Shown piece by piece: positions 6,391-15,131 of a stretch of DNA of 24,787 nucleotides; position 1 is the stretch's first letter, and each line of letters starts with the position of its first letter. The position numbers and the translations under genes were made by a program. The notes below the pieces were generated by a model. It saw only the letters and a program-made list of their open reading frames with translations. It was not told the origin of the DNA and made no database searches. The stretch is from an uncultured Bacteroidota bacterium (lineage in GTDB: Bacteria; Bacteroidota; Bacteroidia; UKL13-3): contig CAIUEQ010000240.1 of assembly GCA_903898215.1 (NCBI GenBank), positions 1 to 24,787 of the forward strand, in the 5' to 3' direction.

Positions 6391-8097
6391 ATGACCAAAC
6401 GTTGGATACATAAACCCGAACCTGATTCAGAAATTGTTGAAAAACTTTCAACAGCACTGAATATCAATAGGATTTTATCCGGTGTATTGGCTCAACGCGG
6501 ATTAAAAACTTTTGAGTGTGGCCGAAAGTTTTTCCGCCCACAATATGCCGATTTGCATGATCCGTTTATTATGAAAGGAATGGACATTGCCCTAACAAGA
6601 ATCGACAAAGCCATTGCCAACAATGAGAAAATTTTAGTATACGGAGATTATGATGTTGATGGCACTACAGCAGTAGCAACAGTTTACGCTTTTTTTGCCG
6701 AGCGTTATCCCAACATGGATTTTTATATTCCGGATCGTTATAGCGAAGGATATGGAATATCTTTAAAAGGAATTGACTGGGCTTCCGAAAATAATTTCTC
6801 TCTCATCATCGCTTTAGATTGCGGAATAAAAGCAGTAGATAAAATTGCTTATGCAAACGAAAAAAATATTGATTTCATAATTTGTGATCACCACTTACCG
6901 GGTGATGAAATTCCGGCAGCTGTAGCTATTTTAAATCCCAAGCAAAAGGATTGTATTTATCCATTCAAAGAATTATCGGGATGCGGCATTGGTTTAAAAC
7001 TGATACATGCTTATAGCATCAAACATAAAATCGATTTTAAAGCTGTTGAACAATTTATGGATCTTGCTGCCATCAGCATTGCATCCGATTTGGTTCCTAT
7101 TGAAGATGAAAATAGAGTGATCGCTCATTTTGGGTTAGTGAAGTTGAAGAAAAATCCAAACAACGGCCTTCGTGCTTTGCTTGAAGCTTATGCCATCAAA
7201 CCTGAATTATCAATTAGCGATGTGGTTTTTTTTATTGGCCCGAGAATTAATGCAGCAGGAAGAATTGCTGATGCAAAAGATTCGGTGAGGTTGATGATCT
7301 CAAAGGATTATGAAAAAACAAAAGCCATTGCCGAGTTGGTTAATCAACACAATAGCGACCGAAGAAATTTTGATAAAGACATTACCGAAAAAGCTTTTGA
7401 AATGATTGAACGTGACAGCACATTTCACGAACGCAAATCAACAGTACTGTTCCATAATGAGTGGCATAAAGGTGTGATTGGAATTGTTGCATCAAGGTTG
7501 ATCGAAAAATTTCACAGACCAACAATAGTTCTTACCGAATCAAATGGATTAGCAACAGGTTCTGCTCGCTCAGTTGAAGGATTTGATTTATATAGTGCCA
7601 TTGAAGAATGTGCCGATCTGCTTGAACAATACGGTGGCCATACACATGCCGCAGGACTAACCATGCAGCTTGATAACGTTAAACTTTTTGCTGATAAATT
7701 TGAAAGCGTAGTTTCAAAAAATATTGTTGAACGAAGCCTTACTCCCGAAATTGAATTTGATGAAGAAATTCTTTTACGTGCCATCACTCCAAAATTTTTT
7801 AGTGTGCTCAAGCAATTTTCACCATTTGGGCCGGGCAACCAAAATCCGATTTTCATGAGCAAAAATGTTTGGGAAGTTGGCGATGTGATGATTGTGGGAA
7901 ATAATCACCTTAAAATGAGCATTACTCAAGAAGATGGTGGCCGAATTTTTAAAGCCATCGGTTTTGGACTTGGCGAACATTATGAAAAAGTTGCTCAAGG
8001 AATCTCGTTTGATATGTGTTATACCATCGAAGAAAATCATTTTAACGGACACGTAAATCTTCAGCTAAACATCAAAGACATCAGTTTTAAATCATAA
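6391..8097 (+). CDS. recJ: Single-stranded-DNA-specific exonuclease RecJ
   Basis: 568 residues, the usual length in Bacteroidota. The DHH phosphoesterase core shows LVYGDYDVDGTTA (Asp86, Asp88, Asp90), ALDCG with Asp143, and CDHHLPGD with Asp166, His167 and His168, all metal-binding motifs. The DHHA1 region has GPRINAAGRI. It ends with YGGHTHAAG (about 414-422), the signature of the substrate-binding segment, followed by an OB-fold-like C-terminus. RecJ degrades single-stranded DNA 5' to 3' in recombination repair, mismatch repair and stalled-fork processing. The ATG at 6391 gives the standard N-terminus (KRWIHKPE). It is intact over 1.7 kb, which argues against general sequencing error in this contig. 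Confidence 0.95.
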   Translation: MTKRWIHKPEPDSEIVEKLSTALNINRILSGVLAQRGLKTFECGRKFFRPQYADLHDPFIMKGMDIALTRIDKAIANNEKILVYGDYDVDGTTAVATVYAFFAERYPNMDFYIPDRYSEGYGISLKGIDWASENNFSLIIALDCGIKAVDKIAYANEKNIDFIICDHHLPGDEIPAAVAILNPKQKDCIYPFKELSGCGIGLKLIHAYSIKHKIDFKAVEQFMDLAAISIASDLVPIEDENRVIAHFGLVKLKKNPNNGLRALLEAYAIKPELSISDVVFFIGPRINAAGRIADAKDSVRLMISKDYEKTKAIAELVNQHNSDRRNFDKDITEKAFEMIERDSTFHERKSTVLFHNEWHKGVIGIVASRLIEKFHRPTIVLTESNGLATGSARSVEGFDLYSAIEECADLLEQYGGHTHAAGLTMQLDNVKLFADKFESVVSKNIVERSLTPEIEFDEEILLRAITPKFFSVLKQFSPFGPGNQNPIFMSKNVWEVGDVMIVGNNHLKMSITQEDGGRIFKAIGFGLGEHYEKVAQGISFDMCYTIEENHFNGHVNLQLNIKDISFKS

Positions 8098-8193
8098 CAA
8101 AAAAAATTACTCGCTTGACAGCAAGTTGTTTAAGTGCATTTTAAGCGATTTAAAACCCATTTAATTTCTCCTTTTATTTTTCTTAAAAAGCAG

Positions 8194-8224
8194 TTTGTAT
8201 TATTTCAACCAAATCATACATTTG
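8194..8224 (+). promoter_or_regulatory. Bacteroidota promoter for tRNA-Gln
   Basis: TTTG at 8194-8197, exactly 19 bases, then TACATTTG at 8217-8224: a full match to the Bacteroidota TTTG-N19-TAnnTTTG consensus. The predicted start is near 8231, about 30 bases before the tRNA. Between them is a small hairpin (GTCCGAA at 8232-8238 with TTCGGGC at 8245-8251), probably part of the pre-tRNA leader. Confidence 0.75.
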
Positions 8225-8260
8225 CATCCCCGTCCGAAAAAATATTCGGGCAGCCCATTT

Positions 8261-8333
8261 TGTCCGATGGTGTAACTGGCAACACATCTGGTTTTGGTCC
8301 AGAAAAGTCTAGGTTCGAGCCCTAGTCGGACAA
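8261..8333 (+). tRNA. tRNA-Gln (anticodon TTG)
   Basis: The cloverleaf can be read directly. The acceptor stem TGTCCGA (8261-8267) pairs perfectly with TCGGACA (8326-8332). The anticodon stem TCTGG (8287-8291) pairs with CCAGA (8299-8303) around loop TTTTGGT, with anticodon TTG at 8294-8296. The T stem CTAGG pairs with CCTAG around TTCGAGC. The discriminator is A at 8333. No CCA is encoded. The gene has its own promoter and a terminator hairpin 12 bases further on, so it is a single-gene unit. Confidence 0.95.
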
Positions 8334-8344
8334 CAAATTAATAG

Positions 8345-8377
8345 AATTGCCGGTCGATTGTAGTCCGGCAATTTTTA
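8345..8377 (+). terminator. Intrinsic terminator after tRNA-Gln
   Basis: AATTGCCGG (8345-8353) pairs over 9 bp with CCGGCAATT (8365-8373), loop of 11 bases, followed by TTT and then AAAA. It ends before the chosen prs start, so prs must be transcribed from a promoter near 8375-8404 or by read-through. Confidence 0.75.
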
Positions 8378-8404
8378 AAATTGTACAATTATCATTTCAA
8401 AAAA

Positions 8405-9364
8405 ATGTCACCACATAACGAGGTTAAACTTTTTTCTGGTAGAAACTCCCGCTACTTAGCGGAAAAAATTGCTGCCGACTTTGGCCAGCCACTTGGTGAT
8501 TTAACCGTTTCGCAATTTAGCGATGGCGAAATCCAACCAAGCATTAACGAGTCGGTAAGAGGTTGCGATGTGTTTTTTATTCAGTCAACTTTTCCAAATG
8601 CAGATAATTTAATGGAACTGTTGCTGATGATAGATGCAGCAAAACGCGCTTCAGCACATTATATCACGGCAGTGATTCCTTATTTTGGAATGGCTCGTCA
8701 GGATAGAAAAGACAGACCTCGTGTTTCTATAGGTTCGAAAGTTGTGGCCGATATGCTTAAAGCTGTTGGCGCAAGCCGTGTAATGACAATGGATTTACAC
8801 GCTCCACAAATACAAGGATTTTTTGAAGTGCCTGTTGACCACTTAGATTCATCGGTAGTATTCATTCCTTATATCCGCGATTTAAAAGAAACCAATTTAA
8901 TTTTAGCTTCACCTGATATGGGTTCTTCAAACAGAACCAGAAATTTTGCCAGAGCTTTAAATTTAGATATGGTAATCGTTGATAAAGAAAGAAAACGTGC
9001 AAATGAAATTGCTTCGATGACTTTGATCGGTGATGTTTCAGGAAAAGATGTGATCTTAATTGATGATATTATTGATACAGGTAACACTTTAGTGAAGTCG
9101 GCACAAATGCTAAAAGAAAAAGGAGCATTAAGTGTACGTGCAATGTGTACTCATCCTGTTCTTTCAGGTAAGGCATACGAAACCATTGAAGCATCTGTAA
9201 TTGACGAATTAGTAGTTTGCGATACCATTCCTTTGAGAAGAGAATGCAGTAAGATTAAAGTATTATCCGTTTCAACACTTTTTGCTAATGCAATAAAAAA
9301 TGTAACTGAGTTTGCTTCTATCAGCTCTCTATTTAATGTAAGCGAAAATAAAACAACAAATTAA
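8405..9364 (+). CDS. prs: Ribose-phosphate pyrophosphokinase (PRPP synthetase)
   Basis: 319 residues from the ATG at 8405; an in-frame TTG at 8381 would add eight residues but lies next to the tRNA terminator, so the ATG is preferred. Motifs in order: KLFSGRNSRYLAEKIA at the N-terminus, FSDGEIQPSINESVRG, the flexible-loop region YFGMARQDRKDRPRVSIGSK, MDLHAPQIQGFF, and the PRPP-binding signature DVILIDDIIDTGNTL starting near residue 215. The enzyme transfers pyrophosphate from ATP to ribose 5-phosphate, making PRPP for purine, pyrimidine, His, Trp and NAD synthesis; it is cytosolic and hexameric. rplY follows after 83 bases, a pairing I associate with Bacteroidota, and the two may share a transcript. 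Confidence 0.96.
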   Translation: MSPHNEVKLFSGRNSRYLAEKIAADFGQPLGDLTVSQFSDGEIQPSINESVRGCDVFFIQSTFPNADNLMELLLMIDAAKRASAHYITAVIPYFGMARQDRKDRPRVSIGSKVVADMLKAVGASRVMTMDLHAPQIQGFFEVPVDHLDSSVVFIPYIRDLKETNLILASPDMGSSNRTRNFARALNLDMVIVDKERKRANEIASMTLIGDVSGKDVILIDDIIDTGNTLVKSAQMLKEKGALSVRAMCTHPVLSGKAYETIEASVIDELVVCDTIPLRRECSKIKVLSVSTLFANAIKNVTEFASISSLFNVSENKTTN

Positions 9365-9365
9365 A

Positions 9366-9451
9366 ATCCGTATAAAACTAAAGTATAACTTAAAGGGAGG
9401 ATGCCACGGATGTATCTGAATTTTAAAAACAAAAACAAAAAAACAAAATGA
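9366..9451 (+). promoter_or_regulatory. rplY leader: SD-like site, 13-codon mini-ORF overlapping rplY start, flanking inverted repeat
   Basis: AAAGGGAGG ends at 9400, and an ATG at 9410 sits at ideal spacing from it. This mini-ORF reads MYLNFKNKNKKTK and its TGA (9449-9451) overlaps the rplY ATG (9448-9450) as ATGA. An upstream in-frame ATG at 9401 is too close to the SD-like sequence. ATCCGT (9366-9371) and ACGGAT (9406-9411) can pair, placing the SD-like sequence in the loop. Strong SD sequences are uncommon in Bacteroidota, so this may be a regulatory leader. The A-rich run before rplY is ordinary for ribosomal protein genes, so the mini-ORF could be chance. Confidence 0.35.
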
Positions 9452-10077
9452 AATCAGTTGCCATGTTCGGTTACTTGCGGGACGGAGTTGGAAAAGTATC
9501 AACTAAACTTCTTCGAAACGAGGGTAAAGTGCCATGCGTTATGTACGGCCCAAATGAGCACATCCATTTTTCAATGTATTCTGCAGATTTTAAACTTTTA
9601 GTTTATACTCCGAATGCTTACAAAGTAAAACTGGACATCGATGGAAAGATTTATCGTGCCATCTTAAAAGACATCCAGTTCCACCCCGTTAACGACTCAA
9701 TCCTTCATGCCGATTTTCTTGAAATTCAAGACGACAAAGAAGTTGAAATGTTGATTCCTGTTAAACTTACAGGTAACTCTGTTGGGGTTCGTGCGGGTGG
9801 TAAACTTGCATTAAAATCTAAAAAACTTTTAGTTAGATGTTTACCTCCTAACCTTCCTGATTCTATCGAAATAAACATCGATGAATTAAATATCGGAGGT
9901 GTTATTAAAGTTGGTGAAGTGAAAGTAAGCAATATGGTATTGCTTGATTCTCCAAACAACCCAGTTGTAAGCGTTAAGGTTACAAGAGCGGTTGCTGAAG
10001 AAGCTAAAGCTTCACCTGCAGCATCAAAAGGAGCACCTGCTAAGGCTGCACCTGCTAAAGAAGAAAAGAAGAAATAA
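9448..10077 (+). CDS. rplY: 50S ribosomal protein L25/general stress protein Ctc
   Basis: 209 residues with the long Ctc/TL5 architecture. The N-terminal 5S-rRNA-binding domain (about 1-90) includes LRNEGKVPCVMYGP and the conserved LKDIQFHPVNDSILHADFLEI region. The C-terminal TL5 beta domain (about 95-185) contains LVRCLPPNLPDSIEINIDEL. An Ala/Lys/Pro-rich tail of about 27 residues ends KEEKKK, a common low-complexity extension in this phylum. The protein binds 5S rRNA in the large subunit. The ATG is preceded by an A-rich stretch, as in highly expressed Bacteroidota genes, and overlaps the stop of a possible leader mini-ORF. A clear terminator follows. Confidence 0.95.
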   Translation: MKSVAMFGYLRDGVGKVSTKLLRNEGKVPCVMYGPNEHIHFSMYSADFKLLVYTPNAYKVKLDIDGKIYRAILKDIQFHPVNDSILHADFLEIQDDKEVEMLIPVKLTGNSVGVRAGGKLALKSKKLLVRCLPPNLPDSIEINIDELNIGGVIKVGEVKVSNMVLLDSPNNPVVSVKVTRAVAEEAKASPAASKGAPAKAAPAKEEKKK

Positions 10078-10098
10078 TTATTTCTTTATCCTTATTCA

Positions 10099-10128
10099 AA
10101 ACCCGAGGCCAACTGCTTCGGGTTTTTT
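10099..10128 (+). terminator. Intrinsic terminator after rplY
   Basis: AACCCGAG (10099-10107 region) pairs with CTTCGGGTT (10116-10124), loop about 8 bases, then a run of Ts at 10123-10128. On the minus strand the same hairpin is followed by TTTTGAATAAGG, so it could also stop transcription coming from the opposing surface-protein operon. Confidence 0.8.
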
Positions 10129-10203
10129 GTTTTACAATAGCCTGTTACAACATAATCATTGTCTTTTTGAGTATATAGAAAACAACTAATGATATATACT
10201 CAC

Positions 10204-10854
10204 TTATTTTTTCTCATCAACTTTTTTATTCAAGCCATTTAAAGTATAGATTACACTTAACTGAAAAATGTTTGATTGATTCCTGGCATTATTTCCGTTT
10301 TTTGAAATATCCATTAAACCATTATTCATTCTCCATTCGGCACTAAGTGTAAATTGTTTATTAAGTAGATAAGTTAATCCTGCACCATAACAAACACCTG
10401 CATCGCTTCTGTTAAAATTACTTGTTACGGTATGGTCAACGCCTGCGGTTTGTGGATTTTCCCAAGCATTTACTAAAAAGCCATAATAAAAACCTGCATC
10501 AATAAATGGTTTTAGTTTATTGCCATATTGCAGCCTAAATAATACAGGCAATGTTGCATAATGCAAGTATTGCGTTTTGTTATAGGTAAGAGTAATATCG
10601 CCATTAGTGTTAGTATAATTTATATCGCCATTGCTACCTTTTTGTTCCTAGTTGAGTTCACTTACCAAAACAAAATAAGCATCAAAAGCATATTGCAAAT
10701 TAACTCCCATTTTAAAACCGTTATTGCTTTTAGTATAGGGTGCATTATTTGATACCGATGAATTAGAATAGGCGCAGTTAACTCCAATTGTTATTGTTTG
10801 TGCATGTATTACTACACTAACAAATAATAGTATACTTAAACATATTGCTTTCAT
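10204..10854 (-). pseudogene. Outer-membrane beta-barrel protein, interrupted by an in-frame TAG
   Basis: The ATG at 10854 gives a signal peptide (MKAICLSILLFVSVVIHAQ), then barrel-like alternating strands through AYFDAYFVLVSELN. Codon 69 is TAG (10650-10648). The same frame then continues without any shift as EQKGSNGDINYT, through YATLPVLFRLQYG, PFIDAGFYYGFLVNA and a C-terminal barrel strand, to the stop at 10204. The total of 216 codons and the layout fit the porin-like OMP_b-brl family. Tyr is common before EQKG in such proteins, so a single base change from a TAT or TAC codon would explain the stop. It is the last gene of the broken operon, 25 bases after the T9SS protein. A sequencing error or amber suppression are the alternatives. 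Confidence 0.75.
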
Positions 10855-10879
10855 TATTTTACTATTTGTTATTATTACA

Positions 10880-13503
10880 TTATTTAGCAACAACAATTTT
10901 CTTTGTTTCGGTGTAGCCATCATTTGTAGTAAAAGTACAGAAGTAAATTCCGTTATCCAATAAATCCATATTTACAGGCACGGTAAACCTTCCTTGTGTA
11001 TAGTGTGAATCATCCAATATTTTATAGATTGATTTACCTGTAACATCAAAAATTGAAATGGTTACCGTTTCATCTTTCTTTAAGGTAAAATCAATAGCGC
11101 AAGTATTTTTGGAAGGATTTGGATAAGGATTAAAAGTAATACCATATTCTTCTCTTAACTTTTGAATAGGATTGTTATCTAGGTGGAACCATGCAGTTTT
11201 TCCAAATATATTTGCTTTGTATTTCGGGTATAATGTTGAATTATTATGGCAATAATCTGATAAATTATTTTGCAATACAGGGTTCAAAGGTTGATTACAA
11301 GGTATTGGGAATTTTCCAACCGCTAAAGTAATATCTGGTGAAATGCTTGAGTTGGGTGTAACATCAATTTCAGTAACCGCATAAATTTTCACTTTTGCAT
11401 TATTTGTTGTTGTTAAATCTCCATTGATTGAAATTTTGCCTTGAGAATAAATATTTTAATCACTTGAATAATTTGTAGTACCGATGTTTAAGTCGCCATT
11501 AATATTAAAACGGATCTTATTATTTGCCAAAGACAAATTAGTTTCATCCGTTTTATAAATATTTGAATCTGTCAAGTAGGTATATAATTGTAAGGATCTT
11601 TGATTCGGTTCACCAGCATAATCGTTTTCATATTCTGGTTCAAACTTTATATTGAGATAAACTCTTCCATAAGGTAATAGATTTTCATTAAGATAATAAT
11701 AATATAACCCATCATCCAATTTTTCAAATCTAAAATATTTCTTCCAAGTTAAATCTTGATTACTACCAGGATTGTCTGATAAATCTGGGTGATGACTAAT
11801 ATCTTGTATTTCTAAAGGCTTAATTGTTGTGCCTTTAGGAATATAGGAAATTTGAGCAACTAAATCTGATAAACATTCAATATTAACATACGGGGTTAAG
11901 AATACATCTTTTATCCTTCTAGTATCCACATTAACTTCGTGCAATAGATGTATTGCATTTTTAATATCATAATTATTTTCAATGTATTGATAAGCTACCA
12001 TTTCAATTTGAAGAGCAGCTTCAACTTTTGTTTTAGCTGGAATTAATTTTATTATATCGTATAGAGAATTCTATCAGGTATAGAATATGTCATTGTAACA
12101 CCTTTCGGATAATTCATAGTAGCAGGATCCGGCAACCCGTATGCTCCCCCAATAAAATTTATTGGATGTTTATCAATCATATCAAGCTCATATTTACCAA
12201 CAGGTTTTTTCAAAACTGCAAATTGACCAAGTACTTCATTGTACATTGGATAATCTGGCTCGGGATGAGTTGGACTTGAAATCAAATCTCTTATTTCAGG
12301 ACGAGATTCACTATAAAGTGAACCTGGTATAGTAATGATTGGTTGATCGGTATTCGTAACGACACCAGTTATTTTGCCGGTAAATGCAAGCTCACCTTGA
12401 ACAACCGTTGATTGCGGAGGAGTAGTTGAGTTACTTACATCATCGAACATTAATGAGCTAAAAAAATTAAGTGCAACTGAAGGGACGTCAATATTATCTC
12501 TAACATCTTTTACTTGTTGAATACCAGAATAACCCATTCCAAATTTTATTCCATCAACTAAAAAATTTACACCATCTTTAAATATTTGTTTATAATCAAT
12601 ATTGGCTTTATTACCAGAGTTATCCCAATCAGTCCTCAACTTTTCTAATGTGTTATAAGTTTGTGTTAGACTTATTGTATTGTAACTATTATCGGAAAGT
12701 ACTGAGGATAAAAAATCAGCATTTTTAGTAAAATCAAAATTTGATATTTCGGTATTTGAGGCAAGCAAACGTCCTTTTGCTTTTAGATCGAATTGCATTA
12801 TTTGTTCAAACTTAATTCTTAAAGCTTGCTCGAATAAACATGCGCAAGGATCGTAACCCATTTGAAAATCTGCATACAAAAATTCGCTGTTTGTTGTTGA
12901 CATAATTGCACTTGAACTTGACTCAGTAATTTTTGTAGATTGGTCAAGGGTTTGCACTAAACCCCCAACTGGACTTAGTAATGCACTATTTTGAAAATTA
13001 TTTCCTGAATAAGCATCAGGGTCACCTGAATTCACAAATGAAACAGTAACATTTACTTTATTCGTTATTGTAGTGTTTTGATTATTTAATGCAGCCCAAA
13101 CTCTCAGAATTCCATTGTATTTATTATATAAAACAAAATAAGGGAAAGCCATATTTGCTGTTATCTGAGTTCCATTTTGCAAATAGCCAAAATCACGTTT
13201 AACAATTTCCCATCCATTACGTGGCCAAAAATCACTTATTAATCCTTTTGAAACAATTCCATTATGATTAGGCCAAGTATTAAAATATGGATTCACTATT
13301 GTACTTGACAAATAATATAATTTATTGATGTTTAAACTCGAATTAGTCCAATCAAAGTTGTTTGTTTCGAACGATCTTGCCAATGGACCAGGATGTGGCC
13401 TTGTTGGATCTGTGAGTGTGCCATTATGAGGGGGAAAGTATTGCGAATACACAAGTGTTCTAAACAGTATTGTAGTTAATAATAATATATACAATTTTTT
13501 CAT
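10880..13503 (-). pseudogene. Large T9SS-secreted surface protein, broken by a frameshift and an in-frame TAA
   Basis: The first part (13503 to 12052) has a signal peptide (MKKLYILLLTTILFRTLVYSQ) and 483 residues of Ser/Thr/Asn-rich extracellular-type sequence with no family I recognise. It stops at 12052-12054, but coding resumes in another frame within 12055-12070 (LYDIIKLIPAKTKVEAALQI). The span of 2,624 bases is 2 modulo 3, as expected for a 1-base loss or 2-base gain. A second break is TAA at 11456-11458; the same frame continues as NIYSQGKISINGDLTTTNN. The C-terminus is a textbook type A sorting domain (FNPYPNPSKNTCAIDFTL, then ISIFDVTGKSIYKI, ending KKIVVAK). Repaired length would be about 874 residues. 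The product would be exported by T9SS and anchored or released at the surface. Confidence 0.8.
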
Positions 13504-13512
13504 AATGATTTT

Positions 13513-14286
13513 TTATTGAATTTTATAGCCGTTAAAGATGGCTGTGTCTTTATTATTATTTGTTGCCCGAATGATCAGTTTACCTGTATTGCTATCAATT
13601 TTCGCATATGATCTTCCTATACAAACTGGAATACCAAATGAAATTTCCCTGTATCCGTAATAAATGTCATCTGTGTATTCAAAACATTTTGTTGAAGTAT
13701 TTGTAAAACGAAGTTTAACAACTGGCCCATTTGGTAACATTTTTTGCCAATAAAAAAAACCGACAGTATCAATTTGTGAAGATTTATTCCACGAGCCCAC
13801 AAAAACTCCTTTAATGAGATTGCTGGTGTCACAAATAAAAAATAGCCTTTTAGATTTGCTATCAACTCCTGAATCATTTGGAAAACATTTCACATAAGGA
13901 GCTCTTCTTATTGTTAGTGAAACATCAACAAAATTAACCAGATTAGTATGAGTTATCCAGTTAGAGGGAAATTGCATTGTTACACTTCTCCTTTGAAAAG
14001 TATCTGTTCCTATGCGCCATAAGTAAGTTGAAGCAGTTGAGTCTTTTGCAGTAAAAGTTACATAACTATTTGAAACTGTATCTGTATTATAATAATCCCA
14101 ACCATCAAGTATTGGAACATTTCCGAATGCTTCCATCATTGTAAAATCTGCATTTGTAGGCAATTTGCCATAGCATGGGTCATAATTTATACAATGCGAA
14201 TTTGATGGATCTTTACAAGGTTCAGGTGCATTATCTTTGCATGAAACAAAGTAAAACAATATCATAAATTGAAATAATACTTTCAT
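13513..14286 (-). CDS. Putative surface lipoprotein of unknown function
   Basis: 257 residues, intact. The N-terminus MKVLFQFMILFYFVSCKD is a short lipoprotein signal with the lipobox FVSC, lipidated Cys16. The mature protein has an early Cys cluster (EPCKDP, SHCINYDPCYG) and then beta-rich sequence, including DGWDYYNTDTVSNSYVTFTA, that suggests an immunoglobulin-like or PKD-like fold. I recognise no named family. It starts 15 bases after the end of the broken fibre-like gene and ends 9 bases before the start of the broken T9SS protein, so all belong to one transcription unit. It is the only member of the four without a visible break. Its destination would be the outer membrane, possibly surface-exposed. 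Confidence 0.75.
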   Translation of the reverse strand: MKVLFQFMILFYFVSCKDNAPEPCKDPSNSHCINYDPCYGKLPTNADFTMMEAFGNVPILDGWDYYNTDTVSNSYVTFTAKDSTASTYLWRIGTDTFQRRSVTMQFPSNWITHTNLVNFVDVSLTIRRAPYVKCFPNDSGVDSKSKRLFFICDTSNLIKGVFVGSWNKSSQIDTVGFFYWQKMLPNGPVVKLRFTNTSTKCFEYTDDIYYGYREISFGIPVCIGRSYAKIDSNTGKLIIRATNNNKDTAIFNGYKIQ

Positions 14287-14301
14287 AAATAAGCTAATTT
14301 A

Positions 14302-15073
14302 TTACTTGACTAATTTAAGTTTAAATTCATCAATTTGTTTTTGCTGCTGTATAATATATAAAGTAAGTTCTTCTACTTTTTCTAAAAGCTTTGCTTGCAT
14401 TTCGCCAATATCAACACCCTCTTCATTTTTGTATTCATCAGCCGATTTAATATTTGGTAAATGTTTGTTTTCATTAATATATTTTTCAACATCAGTTAAC
14501 GGCATCAAATTATAATTTTTTGCAAACACATAATCGGGAATTACAGCAAGTGTTACAGTTACTTTACGTGCCCAAACTTCTCCGGTATTGTTTACTTTAA
14601 ATATATTATTACCGGTATTATCCGACATTAAAAAAGTATTTAATACATGAAGCTGAGCCAGTGGGTTTGCAATACCAACTCCAGTTTTACCATTAACATC
14701 AATAATAAAATTTGTTAAATAAGTGCTAGGTAAAGTTTGGTTATAGCTACTTAGATTTATTACTGTTCTGGATAAAAAAATAGGTTCATTTACTAATGAA
14801 GTTATAGGTAAAGTGCCACCACTTGGTTAATTGTATTGAACTTTGTTAAGGTTAAACTTTTTTGAAAAGATCCAAAACCTGGAGCAGAAGGTGAAAGCGG
14901 ATTATAAGTCAACGGTATACTCCATACTGAACAATTTCTTGTTGTCCATCGGGTGTGGTTGTGCTTATACCAACTTGGCTATTTGTAGTAACAGGATTTG
15001 TACCGCTCCATTGAGCACTTGCATAAAAAGTTGTTGCAGTTAATAATAAAAAAAGTGGAATAAGTTTTTTCAT
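14302..15073 (-). pseudogene. Secreted fibre-like surface protein with C-terminal coiled coil, broken by two frameshifts
   Basis: The ATG at 15073 gives a clean signal peptide (MKKLIPLFLLLTATTFYASA, cut before QW) and 54 codons to a TGA at 14909-14911. Coding then appears in a second frame as SVWSIPLTYNPLSPSAPGFG and continues to TAA at 14802-14804. It then moves to a third frame, open from 14826, that runs to 14302. The last part contains NGKTGVGIANPLAQLHV and the widespread Bacteroidota tail PDYVFAKNYNLMPL, YINENKHLPNIKSA and GVDIGEMQAKLLEKVEELTL, ending in a short coiled coil. That tail resembles fibre or adhesin ends with an S74-peptidase-like context, but no protease residues can be assigned. 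It is the first gene of the operon. The exact positions of the shifts (about 14912-14975 and 14805-14826) are inferred. Confidence 0.7.
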
Positions 15074-15131
15074 AATCAGTTATGTTTTTGTTTCATCAAA
15101 AGTGTGTAAACAAAAATTAACAATTCAATTT

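Noticed and set aside
8381..8404. TTG at 8381 as prs start
   Set aside because: It directly follows the tRNA terminator and adds eight residues not typical of Prs; ATG 8405 gives the usual N-terminus.
10169..10201. Hairpin GAGTATATA/TATATACTC as terminator of the surface operon
   Set aside because: On the minus strand it is followed by A residues, not T; on the plus strand rplY already has a stronger terminator.
10204..15073. Stop-codon reassignment or programmed frameshifting as the cause of the broken genes
   Set aside because: Both TAG and TAA interrupt genes here while nearby genes end normally on such codons, and no slippery sequence was seen at the shifts.
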